56,342 nt of DNA, from assembly GCA_964407665.1 (NCBI GenBank), contig CAYOWK010000027.1, positions 1 to 56,342 on the forward strand, in the 5' to 3' direction. The position numbers and the translations under genes were made by a program. Of the stretch, positions 40,805 to 49,055 are shown piece by piece. Numbering within the stretch: the first letter of the stretch is position 1; each line of letters starts with the position of its first letter. The stretch is from CAYOWK01 sp964407665. Its GTDB lineage: Bacteria > Pseudomonadota > Alphaproteobacteria > Caulobacterales > Hyphomonadaceae. A model generated the notes under the pieces. That model was not told the origin of the DNA and searched no databases. It was given only the letters and a program-made list of their open reading frames with translations.

Positions 40805-41839
40805 TCAGCACCCCAGCCGGAACGTCTCCACGAGATCGCTCGTGCCAGCGCCGCTGGGGCGGACGGCGCCGCCAACCAGATGGATCGCACCGCCCATCGT
40901 GACGCCGCCCAAACCGTGGCGCGGCGTGGGCATGTCTGAGACCTGCTCCCAGGCGTCCCGGGCCGGCGCATAGCGCCAGACGGCGGACTTCACCCCGCCG
41001 GGCCGCGGTTCGAAATACTCCCCGCCAAAGACGTAGAGATCGCCGCCGATCACGCCCGCCGCATTGCCGCCCGCGCCAGCCCCCTTTGGCATGGGCGCCG
41101 CAGTGCGCCAGCGATCCTGCTTCGGATCATAGACCTCGTGCGCGTCCGTCGGGCCGCCCGTCACGGTGCGTCCGCCCGCGACATGCCACAGCCCGCCAAT
41201 CACAGCCCCGCTGGCGCTGTTGCGCGCGCTCAGCGCAGGCGCCGCGCTCGTCCATGTGTTGGCGCCCGGGTCATAGACAAGATGCTGGGCGCTGTCGGCA
41301 TGGTCGCCATACGCGGCGTTGGCCTCGCCTTTCGGCGCCCGTCCGCCCGCCAGATGAATCAGGCCGCCGAGGCTGGCCGCAACGCACTCCCCATGCGGAG
41401 CCGGCGAGGACGCCAGCGCGGTCCAGCTGTCGGCGGCATCGTCATAGACCAGCGTGTCACGCGACATGGTCCAGGCAACCGCGCCATACGAACTCGAAAA
41501 TCCGCCCAGCTGATAGAGCCGGCCGGCATGGCTCACCAGCTGCGGATGATGACGCGGAGCCGGGCTGGGCGCGAGCAGGGCGGTCTGGCCTGTGGCGGGA
41601 TCAAACGCCATGTGATGGGCCGACACCCCCACGATCCGCCCGCCCGCCGACAACAGGCCGCCCGAAATGTGGATGCGGTCCCGGTGCGCCGCCGGATAGA
41701 TCTCCTGCACCGCATGCGGCAGGCGGCCCGCCGCCGTCCAGCACGGCGGACCGGACGGCTGCGCCGTCTCACGCGCCGCGCACGCGGACCCGGCCGCCGC
41801 CGTCGCCGTCATCAACAGGGCTCGTCGGGTCAGGAACAT
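40805..41839 (-). CDS. Exported Kelch-repeat protein
   Basis: A 344-residue protein with a Tat-like signal sequence (TRRALLMTATAAAGSACAA). A Kelch beta-propeller follows, with blades marked by GG pairs and spaced Tyr/Trp: RLYQLGGFSSSYG, GLIHLAGGRAPKGE, GLWHVAGGRTVTGG, DLYVFGGEYFEPRPGG and AIHLVGGAVRPSG. No catalytic radical Cys-Tyr pair (galactose oxidase type) is obvious. The start at 41839 has GGGAGG upstream. Probably a periplasmic binding or scaffold protein, function unknown. Divergent from the MHS transporter gene with 111 bases between. Confidence 0.82.
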   Translation of the reverse strand: MFLTRRALLMTATAAAGSACAARETAQPSGPPCWTAAGRLPHAVQEIYPAAHRDRIHISGGLLSAGGRIVGVSAHHMAFDPATGQTALLAPSPAPRHHPQLVSHAGRLYQLGGFSSSYGAVAWTMSRDTLVYDDAADSWTALASSPAPHGECVAASLGGLIHLAGGRAPKGEANAAYGDHADSAQHLVYDPGANTWTSAAPALSARNSASGAVIGGLWHVAGGRTVTGGPTDAHEVYDPKQDRWRTAAPMPKGAGAGGNAAGVIGGDLYVFGGEYFEPRPGGVKSAVWRYAPARDAWEQVSDMPTPRHGLGGVTMGGAIHLVGGAVRPSGAGTSDLVETFRLGC

Positions 41840-41950
41840 GGCGGCCTCCCTCAGCTGTGTTCTGGCCTTCCTTAACATGCTTCGGCGCGGCAGTAGCGTC
41901 CGCCCGCGCACCGATGTAGGCATGCCCCAGAACTATCGGGGCGAGACGTC

Positions 41951-43222
41951 ATGACAGCTGTTACCGAACGGGCGCCGGCTTCGCGGGTGCTTGCAGCCAG
42001 CCTCGTCGGCACGGCGGTCGAATTCTACGATTTCTACATTTACGCCACGGCGGCGGCGCTGGTGTTCCCCGCGCTGTTCTTCCCGTCCAGCGATCCGACC
42101 GCGCAGCTGATGTCGTCCTACGCCACGTTCGCGCTCGCCTTCATTGCCCGGCCCGTCGGCGCCGTCTTCTTCGGCCATTTCGGCGACCGCATCGGCCGCA
42201 AGTCGACACTGGTGGCCTCGCTCCTCCTGATGGGCGGATCGACCATGGCGATCGCCTTCCTGCCGACCTACGCCATGGCCGGCTGGATCGCCCCGGCGCT
42301 GCTGTGCCTCCTGCGCTTCGGACAGGGCCTCGGCCTTGGCGGAGAGTGGGGCGGGGCGGCCCTTCTGGCGGTCGAGAACGCGCCTCCGGGCTGGAAGGCC
42401 CGCTTCGGCATGTTCCCGCAGCTCGGCGCGCCGGTCGGCTTCATCGCCGCCAACGGCTTCTTCCTGCTGCTCGGCCTGTTCCTGAACGAGGAGCAGTTCC
42501 TGTCGTGGGGCTGGCGCGTCCCCTTCCTCGCCAGCGCGCTCTTGGTGGGCGTCGGCCTCTGGGTCCGCCTGAAGCTCACCGAGACGCCCGCCTTCAAGGC
42601 TGTACTCGAAAGCGAGCGTCCGCCCTCGATCCCGCTGGGCGAGCTGTTCCGTTCGCACTGGCGCCAGACGCTGGGCGGCACCTTCGGCGTCGTGGCCTGC
42701 TTCTGCATCTACTACATCGCGACCGCCTTCGCCCTCGGCTACGGCGTGCGCCAGCTCGGCATCCCGCGCGAGACCTTCCTGCTCGTGCAGCTGGTCGCGA
42801 TCCTGTTCATGGCGGGCGGCATCATCTGGGCCGGCTACTGGTCGGACGCGAAGACCCCCCGCCTCGTCCTGATGATCGGCTGCGTGCTCGCGATCGGCGC
42901 GGGCTTCCTCATGGCCCCGATGGTCAGCGGCGGCGGCCTGATCCTGATCGGCGCCTACCTCTCCATCCTGCTGCTGCTGATGGGTTTCGTGTACGGACCG
43001 CTCGGCGCCTGGCTGCCCGGGCTGTTCCCCGCGCGCGTGCGCTACACCGGCTCCAGCGTCGCCTTCAACGTCGGCGGCGTCATCGGCGGCGGCCTCACCC
43101 CCTACATTGCCGAGACGCTGGCCGCAGAGGGCGGGCTGTCTTACGTGGGCTACTACCTCAGCGCCGCCGCCGCCCTCAGCCTGTTCGCGCTGCTGCTGCT
43201 GCGGCGGACCGCAGAGGACTGA
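41951..43222 (+). CDS. MFS transporter, metabolite:H+ symporter (MHS) family
   Basis: A 423-residue transporter with 12 predicted helices. MHS-family marks are the first-helix GTAVEFYDFYIYATAAALVF, the loop 2-3 motif GHFGDRIGRKSTLVASLLLM and the loop 4-5 motif RFGQGLGLGGEWGGAALLAV. Members such as ProP, ShiA and KgtP import osmolytes or organic acids with protons. The substrate is not readable from sequence. Converges with the SET-domain gene with a 4-base gap. Confidence 0.92.
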   Translation: MTAVTERAPASRVLAASLVGTAVEFYDFYIYATAAALVFPALFFPSSDPTAQLMSSYATFALAFIARPVGAVFFGHFGDRIGRKSTLVASLLLMGGSTMAIAFLPTYAMAGWIAPALLCLLRFGQGLGLGGEWGGAALLAVENAPPGWKARFGMFPQLGAPVGFIAANGFFLLLGLFLNEEQFLSWGWRVPFLASALLVGVGLWVRLKLTETPAFKAVLESERPPSIPLGELFRSHWRQTLGGTFGVVACFCIYYIATAFALGYGVRQLGIPRETFLLVQLVAILFMAGGIIWAGYWSDAKTPRLVLMIGCVLAIGAGFLMAPMVSGGGLILIGAYLSILLLLMGFVYGPLGAWLPGLFPARVRYTGSSVAFNVGGVIGGGLTPYIAETLAAEGGLSYVGYYLSAAAALSLFALLLLRRTAED

Positions 43223-43226
43223 TACG

Positions 43227-43625
43227 TCAGCCCGCGCGGCCGGCCCGGAACGCCTCGGACAGCTTCGCTTCCTCGTCCGACAGGGCGCCGTAGTCGATCA
43301 GCACTTCCTCGCCCTCGGCGATGTCGCGGATGGCGACATAGTTCCAGTTCAGCTCGGGAACGCAGCGGGCGTTGGGCGTCTCGGAGTGGTTGGTGAACCA
43401 GCCGATCGACATGCGCTGGAACGCCAGCGGGCAGTGATAGCCGCCCTCCACCTTCACGCAGTAGCGCTCGCCGAAGAACGCGAACTCCGCGTCGACAGCC
43501 GCGTCCGCGTCGGACACGAACCGAAGATCATCCTCCGTCCACATGTTGAGAACGGCGCCCTCCGCGATGTCCGTCGCCGCGAACACGCCGATGCCTTCGA
43601 TGGGGGAGGGCTTGATGTACAGCAT
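43227..43625 (-). CDS. SET-domain protein (putative lysine methyltransferase)
   Basis: A 132-residue small SET protein. N-terminal SET strand IEGIGVFAATDIAEGAVLN, the active-site segment FTNHSETPNARC (NHxxxPN type) and the C-terminal DIAEGEEVLIDYG are all present and in the usual order. The core is complete, but pre- and post-SET zinc regions are absent, as in many bacterial SET proteins. The likely reaction is SAM-dependent methylation of a protein lysine; the target is unknown. It lies directly downstream of the carbonic anhydrase gene on the same strand with a 14-base gap, so the two are probably co-transcribed. Confidence 0.85.
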   Translation of the reverse strand: MLYIKPSPIEGIGVFAATDIAEGAVLNMWTEDDLRFVSDADAAVDAEFAFFGERYCVKVEGGYHCPLAFQRMSIGWFTNHSETPNARCVPELNWNYVAIRDIAEGEEVLIDYGALSDEEAKLSEAFRAGRAG

Positions 43626-43639
43626 CGTCCGGTTCCGCC

Positions 43640-44317
43640 TCAGATGCCCGAGCCGGCGCCGTCAGTCGGCGCCTCGCTCGCCACCACCGTGAACCGCCCC
43701 GTCTCTGGGTTGCGCCAGTGCAGGGCGCCGCGGCCGATGGAGAACCAGGCGCCGTCGATGTTCAGCTCGCCGCGCGCGACCGCCTCGGCGATGAAGGGGA
43801 AGGTCATCAGGTTCTGGATCGACAGACCCACGGCCCCGTGCTCCACCGCTTCCTGCCGCTCATGCTCGTGGATGGATGCATCGGCCAGCACCGCATCCCG
43901 TGCGGGCGCAGCGATCTCCACCCAGTTGCCGATGAACTGTCCGACCGGTCCGGTATTCACCGCCGAGATCGAGGCCGCCACGCCGCCGCAGCCGCCATGG
44001 CCCATCACCAGGATCTGGCGAACCTTGAGATAGCGCACCGCGAACTCGACCGCCGCCGACACGCCGTGAAAGCCGCCGGTATCCTCGTAGGGCGGCACCA
44101 GCGCCGCGACGTTGCGGATGACAAACAGCTCGCCCGGCGCCGCATCGAAGATCATCGAGGGGTCGGCGCGGCTGTCGGCGCACGCAATGATCATGGTGGC
44201 GGGCTGCTGGCCGTCGCGAAGCTGGCGGAACACTGCAGAGGCCTCGCGATAGCGTCCGGCCCGGAAGCGGCGATAGCCGGCGATCAGATCCTGTGCGTCG
44301 TCAGCGAAGTCCGTCAT
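43640..44317 (-). CDS. Beta-class carbonic anhydrase
   Basis: A 225-residue enzyme with the beta-class zinc site: Cys and Asp/Arg pair in ACADSRADPSMIFD, and the His/Cys pair in MGHGGCGGVAAS. FVIRNVAALVPPYED and FAVRYLKV complete the signature. It interconverts CO2 and bicarbonate for anaplerosis and pH balance. The start at 44317 is chosen over an upstream ATG because GGGGA lies at the correct distance. It is divergent from the TetR gene at 44561 and upstream of the SET-domain gene. Confidence 0.93.
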   Translation of the reverse strand: MTDFADDAQDLIAGYRRFRAGRYREASAVFRQLRDGQQPATMIIACADSRADPSMIFDAAPGELFVIRNVAALVPPYEDTGGFHGVSAAVEFAVRYLKVRQILVMGHGGCGGVAASISAVNTGPVGQFIGNWVEIAAPARDAVLADASIHEHERQEAVEHGAVGLSIQNLMTFPFIAEAVARGELNIDGAWFSIGRGALHWRNPETGRFTVVASEAPTDGAGSGI

Positions 44318-44471
44318 GTGGCGTCCCCGTTGGTCGATCCGCCGCCGCAAGGCGCAGAGGCGGCAGGCGACCTATCGCACTTTCGCAGTGCAGCAAACCC
44401 CTTCACCGAGATGTCAGGACCGCCGAAGGGCCGTGCACGGCCCCGTGTTTGCGCCTGCCCTGGCATCGCCG

Positions 44472-44515
44472 TTGACGAAACCCGTACTTTCGTAACAATT
44501 GGTACACCCTGTACC
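44472..44515 (+). promoter_or_regulatory. Promoter and palindromic operator of the TetR gene
   Basis: TTGACG at 44472-44477 and AACAAT at 44494-44499 (16-base spacer) form a plausible promoter. The perfect inverted repeat GGTACA-CCC-TGTACC (44501-44515) lies over the predicted transcription start. CGAAA-N7-TTTCG (44476-44492) is a second inverted repeat in the spacer. Placement before a TetR-type gene suggests autoregulation. Confidence 0.6.
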
Positions 44516-44560
44516 GTGTATGAGTGCGTGTCGTATCCAGGCTCCAGGCGGATATCCATC

Positions 44561-45205
44561 ATGGCCGATGCAGACCCCATCCCTGACGACGAGATCGTCG
44601 AGGCGGAAGACGGCGAAGAGGACAGCGGCAAGCGCCGCGTCGGTCCCAAGCGCAGCGAGGCGTCCACCAACGCCGTCCTGGTCGCCGCCTACACCGAACT
44701 GTGCGAACACGGCTGGCGCGGCTTCTCGGTCGACCGGGTCGCCAAGACCGCAAAGGCCTCCAAGCAGACCATCTATCGCTGGTGGAAGACGCCAGCCTGC
44801 CTCGCCGTCGAATGCGTCACCACCCGTCTGGCCGACCCGCGCTCGTCCGCCGGCGTCGACGCGCGCGACCGCATCGGCCTCCTGATCGATCCCATCCTGG
44901 TGGCGGTGCGAACCGGCGATGGCGCCCACGCCTGGCGCGGCGCCCTGCTGGCCGCCGCCGACGACCACGACGCGGGCGAAGCCTTCCGCGCCTGGCTGTC
45001 CGAGCGGATCAAGATCCCGCTCCGGCACGTGCTCGCGGAACTGGCGATGAAAAACGTCATCCGCCGCGACTGGGACATCGACCTCGCGATGGAGCTGCTG
45101 TTCGGCCCGGTCTGGCACCGCCTCATCGCGATGCGCGGCCCCGTCCCCGAAGTCTACTCCCGCCGCCTCCCCGAAACCGTCCTCCGCGCGCTCTCTGCGA
45201 GCTGA
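44561..45205 (+). CDS. TetR-family transcriptional regulator
   Basis: A 214-residue regulator. An acidic N-terminal tail (residues 1-22, MADADPIPDDEIVEAEDGEE) precedes the DNA-binding domain (LCEHGWRGFSVDRVAKTAKA, SKQTIYRWWKTPACLAVECV). The IYRWWK recognition helix belongs to the TetR subgroup with a tryptophan pair, and the C-terminal domain matches the TetR_C group (LRHVLAELAMKNVIRRDWDI, ELLFGPVWHRLIAM). It has a strong palindrome upstream and no regulated partner on its own strand; the divergent carbonic anhydrase/SET pair is a possible target. Confidence 0.88.
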   Translation: MADADPIPDDEIVEAEDGEEDSGKRRVGPKRSEASTNAVLVAAYTELCEHGWRGFSVDRVAKTAKASKQTIYRWWKTPACLAVECVTTRLADPRSSAGVDARDRIGLLIDPILVAVRTGDGAHAWRGALLAAADDHDAGEAFRAWLSERIKIPLRHVLAELAMKNVIRRDWDIDLAMELLFGPVWHRLIAMRGPVPEVYSRRLPETVLRALSAS

Positions 45206-45260
45206 CTCCTCCCCCCTCGTCAGGGCGAGGGTCATCGCATATTTCGCTCTGACCTGTCCC

Positions 45261-45391
45261 CGCTCGTCCCGACGAAAGTCGGGACCCAGGGCCGGCAGCA
45301 CGGCATCCGATGAATCTGCACGGCAGCGCCGCTCAAATCCTGCGCCCGCCGCCAGAGGCTTCCTGGATCCCGACTTGCGTCGGGATGAGCG
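45261..45391. repeat. Palindromic intergenic repeat with 29-base imperfect arms
   Basis: The arms at 45261-45289 (CGCTCGTCCCGACGAAAGTC ... CAG) and 45363-45391 (CTGGATCCCGACTTGCGTCG ... GCG) are inverted copies with a few mismatches, and each arm is itself a small hairpin. The gap 45206-45523 holds this element and no gene I can support. Confidence 0.78.
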
Positions 45392-45523
45392 GCGCAACGA
45401 CCCGGAATCGGCCCCTCGTATGCTGCGCCTGGTCCGCAGAATCCGGACAGGCCGTACGGGCTTTTGGATCCAGTCAAATGGCGGCAACGTATGCGTTTCG
45501 TCAGACAGAACGAGGGGCGGACC

Positions 45524-46633
45524 ATGACGAGACGAAAGACAGGACCGAACCTTCTTGTCATGGCGCTGAGCGCCGCTCTGGTGATCACCGGCCTGTCAGA
45601 GCCCGCCGTGGCCCAAACCGGCGCGGCGCGGCAGGTGATAGACCTTGAAGCAAAGGCGGGGCGCTTTTCGGGCGCCGTCATCGTTCTCAAGGACGGCAAG
45701 CCGGTTGTGGATCGCGGATGGGGACTGGCGGACAGGGCGAAGGGCCGCCGCTGGCAGACCAGCACGCGCACCCGCTATGCGTCGGTCACCAAGCAGATGA
45801 CCGCCCTTCTGGTGTTTCAGGAAGTCAAGGCCGGCCGGATCGAACTCGGCGCGCCTCTTTCCAAGTACATCCCGGATGCCCCCGTGTGGGCCGGCACGGT
45901 CACGATCGAGCATCTGCTGCGACACACATCGGGCGTGCGCGAAAAAGACACTGGCCAAACCTATGATTTTCCATTCCACCCGGCCTCAGGCGATGCAGCC
46001 CTCGCCCGGCCGCTCAATCAGGCGAACCGGATCTGCAGTGACGCGCCGGTCGCGGCGCCCGGTACGGAATTCAAGTACGGAGATTGCGAGTACTACTGGC
46101 TGGGCGCTGTGCTCGAACAGCTGACCGGCCAAACCTGGGACCAGCTGGCGCTGGATAGAATCGCCCGTCCGCTCGGTCTCAAGTCGTGGCTGGGCTCCAA
46201 GCCCGGCGCCGAGACGACCGCCCGCGGCTATGTCAGCGGCGAGAAGCTGGAGCCAGCGCTGGGAGTCTGGGCCTTTTCGTCTGCAGCCGGAATGACGGGC
46301 ACGCTGAAGGATATCGCCCGTTTTGAACGTGCTCTTGTGCGCAGCGAACTGCTCGATCCTGCATTGACCGCGCAAATGCTGGCCGGTCGTGAGGACTACC
46401 AGTCTCATGCGATGGGTTCATGGAGCTACGTGTGGTCGTTCGATGGAAAAGACGTCCGCTTCGTCGAGCGGCAGGGCTGGGTCGGGGGCGTCAGGCTCAT
46501 CATGATCAGCGTGCCGGACGAAGATCTTGTGATCGCCATGGTCTCCAACGATCCCGACACCCAGTTCGATGGCGCATGGAATCCGGACGGCTTTGTCAGC
46601 CGCGTCATCCGCGCAAGCCGCACCAGCAAGTAG
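45524..46633 (+). CDS. Serine hydrolase of the beta-lactamase (class C-like) family
   Basis: A 369-residue exported protein: signal peptide to about residue 31 (ALVITGLSEPAVAQ), then the catalytic SxxK motif as ASVTKQMTALLVF. The usual YxN is replaced by YGD in FKYGDCEYYWLGAVLEQLTG. The late segment has VRFVERQGWVGGVRLIMI in place of the KTG box. These features fit the beta-lactamase/esterase EstB-type group rather than a true cephalosporinase. The protein may be a peptidase or esterase; antibiotic hydrolysis should not be assumed. The start at 45524 has GGGGCGG before it. Confidence 0.85.
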   Translation: MTRRKTGPNLLVMALSAALVITGLSEPAVAQTGAARQVIDLEAKAGRFSGAVIVLKDGKPVVDRGWGLADRAKGRRWQTSTRTRYASVTKQMTALLVFQEVKAGRIELGAPLSKYIPDAPVWAGTVTIEHLLRHTSGVREKDTGQTYDFPFHPASGDAALARPLNQANRICSDAPVAAPGTEFKYGDCEYYWLGAVLEQLTGQTWDQLALDRIARPLGLKSWLGSKPGAETTARGYVSGEKLEPALGVWAFSSAAGMTGTLKDIARFERALVRSELLDPALTAQMLAGREDYQSHAMGSWSYVWSFDGKDVRFVERQGWVGGVRLIMISVPDEDLVIAMVSNDPDTQFDGAWNPDGFVSRVIRASRTSK

Positions 46634-46811
46634 CTTCAGTACGGTGGACAGGCCGCTGCCGGATTCTATGTGGCGCCGATCTCGCCCCGCGCGTGCTATA
46701 GCCCTGCTGTCGGGGCGAGGCGCGTTCTCTCCATCGGCAGACTGGACGACACAGGCCTTCCGCGCCGCCAATCCCCTATGCTAGCCCTGTCCTCTCGGCA
46801 GGGGCGGCGGC

Positions 46812-48194
46812 GTGGCGGACATATTCGTAAGCTACAAGAAGGAAGACCGTGCGCTGGCGCAGCGCGTGGTCGAGGCGCTCGAAGCTGAAGGCTTCTCCGT
46901 CTGGTGGGACGACGACATCACGCCCCGCGAAAGCTGGGACATGATGATCGAGCGCGAGGCGGAAGCCGCGAAGGCGCTGGTCGTGCTCTGGACCCCGAAA
47001 TCGGTCGCCTCCGAATGGGTCCGCGCCGAAGCCCAGCGTGGCAAGGACCTCGCCAAGCTCATCCCCTTCCTGATGCAGCCCTGCCAGCTGCCGCTCGCCT
47101 TCTCGATGATCCAGGCCGCAGACCTGTCCGGCTGGGGCGGCGACCGCTCGGACGCCCGCTGGCGCAAGGCGGTCGGCTGGATATCCGACCAGTGCGGCCG
47201 CCCGGCTCCAGCCCCCCCGGCAAAACGCGGATACCCGCTGCGCGCCGTGCTGCTGGCGGCCGCGGGCGTCGTGGTTGCGGCGGGCCTCGGCTGGGCCGCC
47301 TGGACCTTCTGGCCCGCAGCATCCGTCCCGCCCGTCGAGGACGTCCCCCCGGTCGCCGAGGCGGAAGCCGCCGAACCGCCGCTCCCGCCGGGCCGTCTGG
47401 GAGAGGCCGTGGCCGCGCGCCGAGCCTTCCTGTCAGCGCCCTCGGTCGCAGCCTGCGAAGGCGAGGCGGCGATCCTCTTCGATTTCGAGGCGGTGGAGAT
47501 CGGCGCCGAGGCCATCGCCGCCCAGGTCGATCCCGTCGTTGCTCCCATGGAAGGCTGCGAGGTCTCGGCCGTGCTGGTCGAAGGCCACGCAGACGGCGCC
47601 GAAAGCGGGCGGGGCTTCGATCTGGCCGCCGCCCGCGCCGGAACCGTCGCCGCCCTGCTGGATTGGGTTCCGAAGGCCGCCGTCTCGACGGCCGCGTTCG
47701 GGTCCGAAGATCAGGCGGTGAAGACGGGAGACGGCATCCGCCTCGCCGGGAACCGGCGCGTCCTGGTCCGGGTGCGGGGCCTGCCGCAGGAGCGGGTGAG
47801 GGCGGACGCCTACAGGGCGCTGGGCCTTGTCGACCCGGCGGACCGCTCCCAACCCTTCGCGAAGATCCTGTTCGGCTACGACCTGACCCAGTTCGGCGGT
47901 CCGGAAGCGATGGCCATTCTCGACACCTGGGCCGCCATCATGGCCGAGAACCCGGACATTGCGATCTCGGTCACCAGCAGCATCGGAACCGACGGCGCCA
48001 GCGGCGCCTATGCGATGCGCGTGGGCGAGCGGCGGGCGATGTCCGTTGCAGGCTATCTGATGTCCGTCGGTGTCGACGCGTCCCGCATCCAGACCGTCGC
48101 GCTCGGCCCAGACCAGAACCCGCTGCCGGGCGCGGACGTGGTGTCCCGCATGGCCAACCGCAGCGTGTTCATCGCGATGCGCCCCCGGACCTGA
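46812..48194 (+). CDS. TIR domain / transmembrane / tandem OmpA-like protein
   Basis: A 460-residue protein from GTG 46812. Residues 1-130 are a TIR domain (MADIFVSYKKEDRALAQRVV, VWWDDDITPRESW, VLWTPKSVASEW). Glu73 in SEWVRAEAQRG occupies the position of the catalytic glutamate of NAD-cleaving TIRs. A single membrane helix spans residues about 145-167. Two OmpA-like peptidoglycan-binding domains follow: residues about 215-325 (VEGHADGAE, LAGNRRVLVRV) and 350-455 (VGERRAMSVAGYL, MANRSVFIAM). This predicts a cytoplasmic TIR tied through the inner membrane to the cell wall. Neighbours give no partner. I know of no described system with this order. Confidence 0.85.
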   Translation: MADIFVSYKKEDRALAQRVVEALEAEGFSVWWDDDITPRESWDMMIEREAEAAKALVVLWTPKSVASEWVRAEAQRGKDLAKLIPFLMQPCQLPLAFSMIQAADLSGWGGDRSDARWRKAVGWISDQCGRPAPAPPAKRGYPLRAVLLAAAGVVVAAGLGWAAWTFWPAASVPPVEDVPPVAEAEAAEPPLPPGRLGEAVAARRAFLSAPSVAACEGEAAILFDFEAVEIGAEAIAAQVDPVVAPMEGCEVSAVLVEGHADGAESGRGFDLAAARAGTVAALLDWVPKAAVSTAAFGSEDQAVKTGDGIRLAGNRRVLVRVRGLPQERVRADAYRALGLVDPADRSQPFAKILFGYDLTQFGGPEAMAILDTWAAIMAENPDIAISVTSSIGTDGASGAYAMRVGERRAMSVAGYLMSVGVDASRIQTVALGPDQNPLPGADVVSRMANRSVFIAMRPRT

Positions 48195-48225
48195 GCAACT
48201 GTCCCGAAGACCTTTGTCAGCCCCC

Positions 48226-48254
48226 TCGACAGCCCCCCGGAAAGCGCCTATACG
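48226..48254 (+). promoter_or_regulatory. Promoter of the rimP-nusA-ylxR-infB operon
   Basis: TCGACA (48226-48231), a 17-base spacer and TATACG (48249-48254) make a good vegetative promoter. Transcription would begin near 48261, placing the 13-bp hairpin at 48278-48311 in the leader. Confidence 0.6.
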
Positions 48255-48277
48255 CCCCGTCACTACCAGTTCACATC

Positions 48278-48311
48278 GAAGCGGCGGCCCCGGGAACTGG
48301 GCCGCCGCTTC
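48278..48311 (+). terminator. Leader hairpin / possible attenuator ahead of rimP
   Basis: GAAGCGGCGGCCC (48278-48290) and GGGCCGCCGCTTC (48299-48311) form a perfect 13-bp GC-rich stem with an 8-base loop, followed by GCATTTAAG. It lies between the predicted promoter and rimP. It may terminate upstream transcription or attenuate the operon, whose product NusA itself acts at hairpins. Confidence 0.6.
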
Positions 48312-48382
48312 GCATTTAAGGCCCCGTCAGGCGCGTGTTTCAGGCGCTTGTCCGACGCTGGCCGCAGGAGCAGCGATCCCGC

Positions 48383-49051
48383 ATGCGGGCGCAGAGCGAA
48401 GTCGAGACACGCGTCCTTGCGATGGCGGACCCGGTGGCGAAAGCCCTGGGGCTGGATGTCGTGCGCGTCAGGGTGACCGGCACGCGCCGTCCCGTGCTGC
48501 AGATCATGGCCGAGCGTCCGGACGGCACGATGGATGTCGAGGATTGCGCCCGCCTGTCGCGCAAGATGTCGCTTCTGCTCGACGAGCAAGACCCGATCAC
48601 CGGCGAATACCAGCTTGAAGTGTCCTCCCCCGGCATCGACCGTCCGCTGACGCGGGTCGGCGATTTCGCCAAATGGGTAGGCCATGAAGTGAAGGTGGAA
48701 GTGGGCGTGCCCGTCGATGGCCGCCGCCGCTTCCATGGCGTGATTGTTCACGAGACGAATGGCGTCGCCCGTCTCGACCTGAAAGAGGGCGGCGAGGCCG
48801 AGATCCCCGTCGCCGCCATGACCAAGGCGCGGATGGTGATCACGGACGAGCTGATCGCCGCGGCCCGCGCGCGCGGCCAGGCGCCGAGCGAAGAAGAAAT
48901 GGACGCGCTGGAGCAGGGCTTCGACGAGATCGAGATCGTTGAGCCGGAAGCCGGCGCCGACCCGGACGCAGACGCAGACCCAGACGCAGACATCGAAGAC
49001 GATTCCGGTGAGGACAGCGACGAGCTGCCCTCATCCAGTAAACGGAGCTAG
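48383..49051 (+). CDS. rimP: Ribosome maturation factor RimP
   Basis: A 222-residue RimP. The conserved N-domain has VLAMADPVAKALGLDVVRVR and LSRKMSLLLDEQDPITGEYQ followed by LEVSSPGIDRPLTRV, and the SH3-like C-domain ends near residue 165. A very acidic tail of about 45 residues (DPDADADPDADIEDDSGEDS) extends it beyond the usual 150-170 residues. RimP helps maturation of the 30S subunit. AGGAG lies 13 bases before the ATG at 48383; an earlier GTG at 48335 is possible. First gene of the conserved rimP-nusA-ylxR-infB operon. Confidence 0.93.
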   Translation: MRAQSEVETRVLAMADPVAKALGLDVVRVRVTGTRRPVLQIMAERPDGTMDVEDCARLSRKMSLLLDEQDPITGEYQLEVSSPGIDRPLTRVGDFAKWVGHEVKVEVGVPVDGRRRFHGVIVHETNGVARLDLKEGGEAEIPVAAMTKARMVITDELIAAARARGQAPSEEEMDALEQGFDEIEIVEPEAGADPDADADPDADIEDDSGEDSDELPSSSKRS

Positions 49052-49055
49052 CGAC

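Noticed and set aside
46681..46719. 8-bp inverted repeat CTCGCCCC / GGGGCGAG before the TIR gene
   Set aside because: The 23-base loop and absence of a T-run make it a weak terminator candidate; kept only as a note.
48195..48382. Initiator tRNA (metY) gene upstream of rimP as in E. coli
   Set aside because: The region holds only a promoter-like sequence and a simple hairpin; no cloverleaf arms or CCA end can be drawn.
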